Part shown: in pieces, positions 33,507 to 43,514 of the stretch
Numbering within the stretch: position 1 is the stretch's first letter
How the letters are laid out: the number at the start of each line of letters is the position of its first letter
Assembly (NCBI RefSeq): GCF_963082655.1
Contig: NC_081553.1
Coordinates: 48,603,228 to 48,667,227 of the forward strand
DNA length: 64,000 nt
Direction of reading: 5' to 3'
Source of the DNA: Stomoxys calcitrans
Lineage: Eukaryota; Arthropoda; Insecta; Diptera; Muscidae
The notes under the pieces: generated by a model
What the model was told of the DNA's origin: nothing
What the model saw: only the letters and a program-made list of their open reading frames with translations
The model's database searches: none
Program-made: the position numbers and the translations under genes

Positions 33507-34960
33507 TTTTTTTTTAATTTAATAAAGTTTTTTGTTATCAAAAGTAACACAAATCGTGACCACAACCAAATTCAAATCTTCATTCTTCTATTTTAGTTCC
33601 ACATATTCAGTTTTGGGTACTTAAGAGCATTTTGTAAATAAATTATAAACCATATTCCCTGATAGTGCATAAATGGAAGGTTATCTCAGCCCTAGCGATC
33701 ATGCTGTATTGCATCAACACCAAGCCCCTTGAAGACGTCATTCATTTGGCATCAGGCTTCTGCTATGCATTATCATCAACACATGGCTGTCTTTACCCCT
33801 TAGCTTAAGATTTGTTTAAAAGCCCATAAATATATTATGCTCTTATTTTCTTTTTTTAAGATTTTAAGCCATAGAAAATACAGATTACACTCATCCACTT
33901 TATGGTTCTTTTCAAGATCCGTATGTGACCATAATTTTTTAGAATTCTCCCCACTGATATCACTCATCTAGATGTCTAAAGTGTTGTTTGGTCGCCCATT
34001 TAGTGATGGACAAAATAGGAACTCTTGCTTTAATGTTTTGGCTGCAGTCCACTGATGGTGGTGGTGATGATGGAGGCCATGCTTTGGCCGTCCCCTTACC
34101 TCATAAGTAGTGGTGAAGGGTCTACGTTAAGTGTTTACTGATGATGATGTGGATGTGCTGCTTGCTTTTCCTCCAAAGTGTACTTTGGCAGTAGATAATA
34201 ATCTTTATGTGCCATTGCATGAATGGTTGGCCGACACTTGCATTGCTTGGTTGCCTAGTTCTGTTTTTTGGTTGCAGGGATGTGCGCGCACAAACACACA
34301 CACACACACACACACATCTCTTGAATTAGTTCTGGGCCCATACAAGTGTTTAATTTGTGTGCGTGAGTGTGGTGCAAGTGAATTGTTTTTGAGGAACAAG
34401 TGATTAAGGGCAACTGATAAGAATGTCTCGACTGCAAAGCAACCCAAAATATTTATAGAGGACTGATTCTCTTACATTGCTAGCCTGGACATTTCCAATT
34501 TCAGAGTATTTAATCGTAGGGGAAAATGTTTATTTTCGTTTTTTACGTGTAAATATTTAAATGGAACTAAGCCATAACACACACAAATGGATTTTCTAAA
34601 GAGGGGAGATAAATGCAGTGCGTGATGTGCTTATTTATTTTAACTTTAAACTTGGTGTGGCTGCGTTTTGTTTTTATATTTATGGACTGGGAGCAGGAAG
34701 CGGCCTCTTTTAACAAAATGTTTGTGGTATAGTGCTCTAGTTTATGTTAGGGATGAAAATTAATCTAAATGGTTTACTTTGGATTTATCTTTCGGAAAAT
34801 AACCCCAAAATTTAGATGCACATGAGTAGGAGTTAAATAGGCATGAGTCAAATTAGAAAAAGATAAGCATCAAACAACTGAATTAAATGGAATGAAATCT
34901 ACCCTGAATACTAATTTTCAATGGAGTTTCGATAAAAGCACATTTTCAATGAAATTTCTC
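33507..34960. other. Gene-free stretch with a CA microsatellite
   Basis: No supported gene. Frames at 34131-34403 (plus) and 34205-34447 (minus) are mirror images around the (CA)n tract at 34294-34316. The remainder is AT-rich with no recognisable repeat or domain. Confidence 0.55.
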
Positions 34961-35015
34961 CAAAAATAAATTTGTAGTGTTTTTTTCTTTAAATTTCGGT
35001 GAAATTTTCTCTGAA

Positions 35016-35322
35016 GACCACCATAGCGCAGAGGTTAGCATGTCCGTCTATGACGCTGAACGACTGGGTTTGAATCCTGGCGAGACCATTAGAAAAAATT
35101 TTCAGCGGTGGTTTTCCCCTTCTAATGCTGGCAACATTTGTGAGGTACTATGCCATGTAAAACTTCTCTCCAAAGAGGTGTCGCACTGCGGCACGCCTTT
35201 CGGACTCGGCTTTAAAAATGAGGCCCCTTATCATTGAGCTTAAACTTGAATCGGATTGCACTCATTGATATGTGAGAAATTTGTCCGTGTTCCTTAGTGG
35301 AATGTTCATGGGCAAAATTTGC
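35016..35322 (+). mobile_element. tRNA-derived SINE, complete copy
   Basis: Head CCATAGCGCAGAGGTTAGCA with B box GGTTTGAATCC, body GCACGCCTTTCGGACTCGGC, tail TTCCTTAGTGGAATGTTC then GGGCAAAATTTGC. A probable target duplication ATTTTCTCT lies at 35004-35012 and 35323-35331. The flanks are a low-complexity region with repeated AAATTTTCTCTAAAGACAAA-like words. Confidence 0.88.
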
Positions 35323-35404
35323 ATTTTCTCTAAAACAAAATTTCAGCAAAATTTTTGTGAAACAAAAAATTTTAGTGAAGTTTTCTCTAAAGACAAATGT
35401 TATG

Positions 35405-36722
35405 TATAAACCAGTAAGGAAAGGCAAAAGTCATGCGGTGCCGACTTTATAATACCCTACACCTACCCTTTAAATATAAAAGTGGGACTATATCTAATTC
35501 TGCACCAATTTTGATGGACCTCGGCGGATGTATTCAGATAGGTTATTAAAATTTCTCTATCAAATTTCGAGCAAAGCAAATATGTTCAAAATGTAATAAC
35601 TACGATTGATAAATGACGGGAGAAGGGAGCTATTGTATATCTAAATCTGAACCGATTTCGATCAAACATTATGGATATTGTGGGATTTGTAGAGGAAAGC
35701 GTTGTACAAAATTTTCGGAAGATCGCTTGCAGTGGGTCTAGGAGTGAAAACCAGGCGATATATATTTATGTAAGCTATATCTAAATCTAAACAGATTTCT
35801 ATGAAATTCATCAGTAATATCAAGAGTCATAAGAAAATCCTTCCTACCAAATTTCAAGAGAATCGGTCAACAAATTACCATTTTATTGCATTATTACTGC
35901 AAATCGGACGGATATATATATGGGAGCTATATCCAAATCTGAACCGATTTCTATAAAATTCGCCAGTAAAATTGAGGGTCATAAGAAAATCCTTCCTACC
36001 AAATTTCAAGAGAATCGGTTTACAAATGACCATTTTATTGCTGTATTACTGCAAATCGGACGAACATATATATATTTATATATTTGGGAGCTATATCCAA
36101 ATCTTAACCGATTTCTATAAAATTCACCAATACTATTAAGAGTCATAAGAAAATTCTTCCTGCCAAATTTCGAGAGAATCGGTTAACAAATGACCATTTT
36201 ATTGCATTATTACTGAAAATCGGACGTACACATATATGGGAGCTATATCCAAATCTGAACCGATATCTATACAATTTACCAGTTATATTGGAAGTCATTA
36301 GAAAATCCTTACAGCCAAATTTCGAGAGAATCGGTTAACAAATGACTATTTTATTGCATTATTACTGCAAATCGGACGAACATACAATATATTGTATATG
36401 GAAGCTATATCCAACTTTGAACCGATTTGTTTTCTATTTTTAATAGGCTTCGTCTCTAGGCCGAAAAATATGCCCATACCAAATTTGAAGACGATCGGAT
36501 GAAAATTGCGACCTGTAGTTTGTACACAGATTAACACGGACAGACGGACAGACAGACGGACGGACAGACAGACAGACAGATGGACATAGCATAATCGAAT
36601 TAGAAAGTGATTCTGAGTCGATCAGTATACTTATCAATGGGTCTATATCTCTTCCTTTTGGGTGTTACAAACTAATTCACCAAGTTATAATACCCTTACC
36701 ACAGTAGTGGTGTAGGGTATAA
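35405..36722 (-). repeat. Family C element, reverse orientation, near complete
   Basis: Starts AAGGAAAGGCAAAAGTCATG, GGTGCCGACTTTATAATACC. It has about four units with ATATATGGGAGCTATATCCA, AATCTGAACCGATTTCTATA, CATAAGAAAATCCTTCCTAC and ACAAATGACCATTTTATTGC. It ends with an expanded GACA/GACG tract (36537-36590), ACTTATCAATGGGTC and the hairpin ATACCCTTACCACAGTAGTG + GTGTAGGGTAT at about 36691-36721. Confidence 0.85.
36537..36590. repeat. GACA/GACG microsatellite expanded from an element leader
   Basis: A run of GGACAGACGGACAGACAGAC-type tetranucleotides. All satellite-bearing families in this window carry a short CCGTCCGTCTGTCTGTC motif at this position of their leader; here it has expanded. 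Confidence 0.85.
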
Positions 36723-37225
36723 ACTTAATTTGTGTTTGTTTGTTTGTTCCGTATAGACACAAAAGTTGCTGAACCGATTGTGTAAGTTGGTCTGGAAGGA
36801 GGGGGCGGACCCTCCCCCTTACCCCAAAAGTACTACCCAAAAATGAAAGTGGACCGATCGAGACAATATGGGATTCAAATGAAAGGTATTCAAGTGTCGA
36901 GTACGAATTTCATAATAAAAGATGGCTGCAAGTACCTGGGGGGCCGCCCCAGCCTCAAAACCCATTAAAATAGGTTTATTTGACGATCACGACAATATGG
37001 GACTCAAATGAAAAGTATTTGGGAGAAGTTTACAAATATATTAGGAAGTAGGAATAGACTTTATAATTTATTGACAACGAAATCATTAGTGGGCCTATTA
37101 GGACATTATGGGTATCACATAAAAAGTATGCGGAAGTAGATAACGAATATAGGATACAAATTCATGTTGAAGTATACCCCCACAAAAACGCCCAAAATGG
37201 GCACATTAGCCAATCACGTAAGACT
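36723..37225 (+). repeat. Family D array
   Basis: Begins with TAATTTGTGTTTGTTTGTTC and CGTATAGACACAAAAGTTGC, then units with GGACCGATCGAGACAATATG, GGATTCAAATGAAAGGTATT and GGGGGGCCGCCCCAGCC. The first base follows directly on the terminal hairpin of the family C element. Confidence 0.8.
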
Positions 37226-38655
37226 GAAAAACGCCAGTTATCCCATTTGGCTGAAGTTTTGCATGAGGTGTTTTGGTATTACTTCCTATAACCTTGCTAA
37301 GTATGGTTCAAATCAGTTCATAACCTGATATAGCAGCCATATTAACCGATCTTGGGTCTTGACTTCTTTAGCTTTCAGAGGGCACACTTCTTATCCGATT
37401 TGGCTGTAATTCTGCACGTGGTGTTTTGGTATCACTTCCAACAAGTGTGCTAAGTATGGTTCAAATCGCTTTAAAATCTGGTATAAATTTGCAAATTTTG
37501 CCCATGAACATTCCACTAAGGAACAGGGGCAAACTTCTCACATATCAATGAGTGCAGTCCGATTCAAGTTTTAAGCTCAATGATAAGGGGCCTCCTTTCT
37601 ATAGCCGAGTCCGAACGGCATGCCGCAGTGCGACACCTCTTTCGAGAGAAGTTTTACATGGCATAGTACCTCACAAATGTTGCTAGCATTAGGAGGGGAA
37701 AACCACCATTGAAAATTTTTTCTGATGGTCTCGCCAGGATTCGAACCCAGGCGTTCAGCGTCATAGGCGGACATGCTAACCTCTGCGCTACGGTGGCCTC
37801 CTGGTATAGCTGCCACATAAACCGATCTTGGGTCTTGACTTCTTGAGCCGCTAGAGGACGCATTTATCATCCGATTTGGCTGAAATTTGGCATGAGGTGT
37901 TTTGTTATGACTTCCAACAACTCTGCTAAGTATGGTGCAAATCGGTGCATCGCCTGATTTAGCTGCCATATAAACGCATGTGGTATCTTGACTTCTTGAG
38001 TCGTTAGAGGGCGCAATTCTCATCCGATTTGACTGAAATTTTACATGAAGTGTTTTCGTATCACTTTCAACAACTGTGCTAAGTATGGTTCAAATCGCTC
38101 TAAAATCTGGTATAGCTGCCACATAAACCGATCTTGACTTCTTCAGCCGCTAGAGGGCGCATTTTTCATTCGATTTGGCTGAAGTTTTGCATGAGGTGTT
38201 TTGTTAGGACTTCCAATAACTGTGTTTAGTATGGTGGAAATCGGTACATAACCTGATTTAGCTGCCATATAAACCGATCGGGGATTTCCACATAAACCGA
38301 TCTTGGGTCTTGACTTCTTAGCCTCTAGAGGGCGCAATTTTCATCCAATTTGGCTTAAATCTTATACAACGGCTTCTCCCATAACTTTCAACATACATGT
38401 TCAGTATGGTCTGAATCGATCTATAGCTTGATACAGCTCCCGTATAAACCTACCTCTCGATTTTGCTTCTTGAGCCCCTACAAGTCGCAATTCTTATCCG
38501 AATGGATTGAAATATAACACAATGACTTCGACATGTTCAGCATTCAATTGTTTGCCTAAAGCATTGTTTACGAGATACCGCGCAAAGAATTTGACAAATG
38601 CGATCCTTGGTGGAGGGTATATAAGTTTCGGCCCGGCCGAACTCTTACTTGTTCT
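37226..38655 (+). repeat. Family A element, interrupted by a SINE
   Basis: About six units (for example CTTGACTTCTTGAGCCGCTA, CATGAGGTGTTTTGTTATGA), the right-hand module, and the right end GGTGGAGGGTATATAAGTTT, CGGCCCGGCCGAACTC, TTACTTGTTC at about 38655. The SINE at 37486-37800 interrupts a unit, and the unit continues afterwards. Confidence 0.85.
37486..37800 (-). mobile_element. tRNA-derived SINE, complete copy, minus strand
   Basis: Minus strand: the tRNA-like head is at the right (GGCCACCGTAGCGCAGAGGT, B box GGTTCGAATCC), the body in the middle, and the tail at the left (GAACATTCCACTAAGGAACA). It is flanked by CTGGTATA at 37478-37485 and 37801-37808, the target duplication. An uninterrupted relative of the target unit is at about 38095-38125. 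Confidence 0.92.
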
Positions 38656-40400
38656 TTAGCTTTTTTTTTCTGAAATCTAAGATTGAAAATCGCATTGAAT
38701 CTTGCAGCAATTTTTTGTGTTGGCAACGTTTTTCCTATTCATTAATGACTTCTTTGCGGCAAATATCATGCCTAGCAAATCATTAGAGCTTTCCAAACCC
38801 GAAGCTTCCAATTAGAACAACATACGCTAATTGAACAGCTTTAGCATTATTGGCCATTCGAAAGAAATCCTTCTAGGCCATCTGTTTACCCAGCAACATA
38901 AACTAAACCAATTTACCCAAATCCCCCATATATGTTTAAGATAAACCAAGAATTACATGCAACTTTTCCTTGGATAAGTTCATGTAAGCGGATATTTTTT
39001 AGTCTTGCAGGTCATCTACTTGGAGCACCCACACTTGTGTGAAGACAGAACAGAACAAACATACGTGCCATTGTTCTGAAGAAGAAAAAAAATATCAACT
39101 CATATCTTGGGTTTCTTCAATTTTCCTACCTTCACCTTAACTGTCTTAACGAGGGTGTGTTGAAGTCCATGGTGGGAAGTCTAATGACAGACCTTCTGTT
39201 AAGTTTTTCCCAACAACTCAGGGGCTCAGGTTTTAAGGCACTTTCTGCGCCTCTTGCTCTCCCTATGTTCCTCCATTTCATTGGGTTTTCCTATGTGTAT
39301 CATTGCTTTGGCTTATTTAGTTTTCCTATGGCCTATTCTTGTTAAAATACAATGTCTACCAAATCCAAAAAAAAGGTGTATTTAGAAAATTTCCCACTCT
39401 CTTTCTTGTGCATGAAGTATTTCTTTTTCGACCCCGGTTCATATCTTTGGTAAATGTTTGCCTGTTTAAGTTGTTGTTGTTTTTCTCAAGAATATGTCTA
39501 AATTTTTGGTTGGTTTATGCTTTTTGGGGTCGGTTGTTTGGACGATGGGTGTACTACCATCACCTTGTTTGGCTTAAAGAGACATTGGAGTTGAAGAAGC
39601 TTCGCAGCCAGGCAGTAGTAGAATGAATGAATGAATGCTTGCCACTTCACTGACCATTGTTGGCCCTCAAACCTAAGCTGGCTTGCTGTTGTTACCAATG
39701 CTGTTTAACGCGGCTAAGATTCCGCGGGCGTTTTTTTTTTCTTCTTTGCTGCTTCGTTGTTGTTGGGCCACAAGAAACGCTCATTTAATGAGGTCGACCA
39801 TTAATGTGGTGTTAGTTGTGTATTTTATGTAATTGGTCTCTGGTGAGTTTCGTATGTTTTTAATATCTGCTGGCGGCCCACCAAAAAAGAAAAATGTTAA
39901 AGAGCAACAAAAATAACATCGAAACAAAGAAAAAAACAAACGCTTAGGCATGTTGCGGTTAGATTTCCCCCCCCCCCCAAAAATAAATTTGTGGCTGCGT
40001 TTATCTCATTTAGTTTGGGAGGGGAGTTTGGTAATGGCTTGATTAATGTTTTAATAAAACGGTTAAAGGGAAAGTGTAGTTGTAGGGAGATTAAATTACC
40101 ATAGAAAATCGATTCGAACTCATAACCCTTGAGCAAACTACACTTGATTTGGTTTTTTTAATTTTCTGAAAAAATATTTCCAAAAATTAGATTTTCATAA
40201 AAAAAAATCAAGAAAATATGATAGTTCATAAGACAAATTACGATCCTGAAGACCCAATGAAAATCTACGGATTCAGCTCTCTCTTTCAAGCCTACGGCAA
40301 GTTTTGTTAGTAGGCTACTCAATGTGGCACCAATTGTTAAGTTATCTATCAAAGATCATTCTCTAGTATATAACCTTCCCTATATATCAAAATGTTGTTG
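38656..40400. other. Gene-free AT-rich stretch
   Basis: No supported gene. Frames at 39157-39345 and 39339-39626 are short, without motifs, and interrupted by low complexity. Small homopolymers occur (C10 near 39967, T runs near 39731). No repeat family from this window is recognised. Confidence 0.55.
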
Positions 40401-40660
40401 TTGAGGAATCGTGGAGCTTTGAATCGACTCATAAGTGTCTTCCAGATAAACAGGAAGATTTCATTGTCCAACATTATTAACGAACAGATCCTTGTTGTTG
40501 TTGTAACCACATCTTCATATCGAGAGGGCGATCTTTGTCAAGCTTCTGTAGGTGAGCAAGCTCGACCGATCGCCGCGGGAACACCATGGCGGTCGCTGTT
40601 TGCCCCTTTGCTTTGCACTAGGGCATGCTGACACAAGCGAGTCATTCAGGGCTTTCGCGT

Positions 40661-40700
40661 GATCCGCTTGACCACTATAGACATAGTGGTCAAGCGGATC
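40661..40700. repeat. Perfect 18-bp inverted repeat, 4-base loop
   Basis: GATCCGCTTGACCACTAT (40661-40678), loop AGAC, then ATAGTGGTCAAGCGGATC (40683-40700). The arms match without mismatch. It lies in the degraded LINE, just after the endonuclease part. Confidence 0.95.
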
Positions 40701-41117
40701 CTCCGTAGCTTCCACTTGCTTTTCTGGCCTAGAAGTGATAGAGGTGCAGAATTTGTGCTGAAATTTAACCTAATCCGCCTTTCTTCTGTTTAGCCGAGGA
40801 ACCACTACTGCAGTATTTTCTCCAAGGCTGAAACTAATATAACGACGATCAGAAAAGCTGTGGTCTTCCAACACTTCCCAGTCGCATATTCTTGCTCTTA
40901 TATCTTCCGATTCAAAGGTAGATTCTAGTGCCTCCTGCTTGTTCCTGGTAATAAATGTCGGTTTGTCCCCTTTATTACAAATCGACAGATTGCAACTTAT
41001 AATATATTCAATAAGCAGCTCACCCCTTCGTTGACATCCGAACTTTCCCATATCTTGTGATGTGCATTAGCATCACTTCCTACAATGAGGCTTTTCTTCC
41101 CTGCAGAAGCGGCTTCA

Positions 41118-41200
41118 ATCAGGTGGCATCTTTGCCAGGTGGCATCTTTGCCAGGTGGCATCTTTGCCAGGTGGCATCTTTGCCAGGTGGCATCTTTGAA
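41118..41200. repeat. Five tandem copies of a 17-bp unit
   Basis: Unit GGTGGCATCTTTGCCA(G), repeated without change five times; the last copy ends in GAATCG. It interrupts the endonuclease frame of the LINE on the other strand. Confidence 0.95.
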
Positions 41201-41444
41201 TCGTGTGCCATATATAGGGAAGCCAGCCAGTAATGAAACTTGTTTATTTCAAGGCTGGCTACTATCAAATCCTCCGTGCTTAGCGACGGAAGAAGAAAAA
41301 CATTTAGACTACTCTTTGCATGAAAACAGGCTCCATGTCTCCCTTTCTCCCTACCCTTGACAAGTTTAAATCCAGGAATTCTTAGTGCACGAACTATTCC
41401 TCCACACACACATGGCTGCTTGATAAAAACAAGGTCAAATCCTC

Positions 41445-42058
41445 TTGCCATCAGGAGGACCTTTAGTGCCGTCGAAGCGGGCTTGTAATGGTGGGGATAT
41501 ATCTGCAGAATTCATATTCAGAACTTCCACCACTGTTGTGTTAGCCTCTTCTTCTGACTCCACCAGGTGTTCATCCTCACAGGATTCGTTAGAACTTGCC
41601 ATGATGAGCTTCCGTACGCATCCAGGGGCGGTTGAGAAAGCAGTGGAACCACTCTTCCTCAGGACACTGGACACTTGCGGTGTGGACGATTCCTCCTTAG
41701 ATGCTTTACTAGCTGCTGCTGTCGAAGTACTTTCAAAGTCAAGTTCCCTTGCCACCAGGAGGACCTTTAGTGCCGCCGAAGCGGCCTTGCAATAGTGGAG
41801 ATATATCTTCAGAAACCGGACCATACCCAGGATTCAAAACTTCCACCACTGTTGTGTTAGTCTCGTCTTCTGGCTCCACCAGGAGTTCATCCTCACAAAA
41901 TTCGTTAGATCTTGTCATGATGAGCTTCGGTACGCCTCCAGGGGCAGGTGAGAAAGCAGTGGAACCACTCTTCCTCAGGACACTGGACACTTGCGTTGTG
42001 GACGATTCCTCCTTAGATGCTTCACTAGCTGCTGCTATCGAAGTACTTTTTGAGTTCC
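41445..42058 (-). repeat. Direct duplication of about 304 bp within LINE ORF1
   Basis: The segments starting at 41445 and 41749 share long stretches (AGGAGGACCTTTAGTGCCG, ACTTCCACCACTGTTGTGTT, GTGGAACCACTCTTCCTCAG), offset by 304 bp. Translated on the minus strand, both give SKEESST(T/P)QVSSVLRKSG and CEDE(L/H)LVE(P/S). The copies have diverged by many substitutions, so the event is not recent. Confidence 0.88.
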
Positions 42059-43514
42059 GTACTTCCCCGCTGGCGCACACCTTGAGCACAGTCTAACCGG
42101 ATGACGCACTCACACAGGACTTGTCGAGTCCCGTTGCGATGCCTTTCCCTTCTGCCTCGATTGTGGCAGGGGGATTTTCAGTCTCCTGCAATCCGCCAGA
42201 CCTTAGCGCTGTGGTCGATAGTTCCTCAGAAAAGTGTTCAGCAACAACTGCTGAGTCGTCTCCTGATTTCCCAACCCCACCGCCTCTATAGACCTTCAGT
42301 TTCAACTTGTTGAATCCGTAGAATACAACCCCTTCAGACTTTTTGAGGTCTGCCAGACAGCCGGAGTTTAGTACGAACACTGCATGTCTCCGGTCACCAT
42401 CAGCCTCATCCAATCTACCAATCTTCCAGTGGGTGGTTGAAAGTTTGAGATAACATTCCCCTAGTCTTCTAACTATCTCTGCAGGATCTGAGGGAAGTTT
42501 TGGTATCCAAGCATGCTCCATTGGTCGAGAAGGAATATCTTCCTTCTTGACTAAATCTAGTGTTGCACCTGGCCAGATCTCACCAATCTTTTTAAGCGCA
42601 CAACGATACATTTCAATTGAGCGGGATCAACGAAGGCAATTAGTCCGTATCGGTCCCGATACCAGCCTGCATAGTCACAAACTAGAGGAGACCCAAGAAA
42701 TTCCGCAAGTACATCGTAGTATACTGATGACAGTCCACTATCTCACTCCAATTATTCCAGGTATACAGCCCTGTTCTTCTTCCTTGTCGACAACTGTCAT
42801 CACCAAACTGTCCCTAGCGACATTAGCAAAGATTCCTGGACCCATCTTACTGTTGTTCGCCCTAGTTCTTTTATGCATGGGATGACCTCCAGGTGACCGC
42901 AGTTTCCGAATCTAGTCTTGCAGTCTTTGGGGTAGCCTGTACAGCGAATTCCCGAGCCCACTTTAGGGAGTCCCTCTCTCTCTATTAGTGAGAGTGTTAG
43001 GATCATTCGCACCAAGCCTCTCAATAAACCTGAGAGCGATGGGTCTTCTATTATTCCAACCTTTTAAAGACCGGGTGGGTTTGCCGTGGAAGGCAAATTA
43101 TAGGCATGAGAAGAAAGAATAGGTTCGGCCTTGTCCTTGAAACTCGAACCAGATGCCGTCGTCCAAATCCCCTGCTGATCAGTCGTCTGTAGGCTAGTGG
43201 AGCCTGGAGCAGCTGCTTCACCAGTCGAGGTTTTAGTAACAAGACAACATGCTACGGCCTGATACCACCACCGCAGCTGTTGGCTCATTGGAGTCCATTC
43301 TAAGCCTACTCCCGAGCTCTAAATCAGCCGCTCCACTGGAAACAGACGCAGATCATCAACCGCCTAATGGATACCTTGATCGCACCTATCCTTGAGTGAC
43401 TTCAATTTTTCTTCCAAAAATAATGACCTATTACGAGTTACAGGAAAATTCTTGGGGAGTGAAATAACAATACGTCCGCTCCACTCAAAGGTTCAAACAA
43501 AATCCCAAATCTTA

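Larger units (their letters stand above)
40510..43300 (-). pseudogene. LINE 5' half: ORF1 plus endonuclease, dead
   Basis: Minus strand, 5' to 3'. A possible ORF1 start is ATG at 43298 (MDSNEPTAAVVVSGRSML). Then come frame-broken pieces with TGYPKDCKTRFGNCGHLEVI (near 42900) and a 172-codon open stretch at 42093-42611 (KKIGEIWPGATLDLVKKEDI, TTHWKIGRLDEADGDRRHAV), which resembles ORF1 of LOA/I-type elements. A Ser/Glu-rich segment is present twice (41445-42058). The endonuclease start is FIKQPCVCGGIVRALRIPGF near 41400 and its C-terminal part is RGELLIEYIISCNLSICNKG, then WEVLEDHSFSDRRYISFSLG (40770-41051, the SDHRYI block). The start of the linker before the RT is present; the RT is absent. 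Frameshifts and the 17-bp repeat at 41118-41200 show that it is dead. Confidence 0.82.

Noticed and set aside
42101..42885. Plus-strand frames over the LINE at 40510-43300
   Set aside because: They are shadows of the minus-strand ORF1, whose residue pattern is the family-like one.
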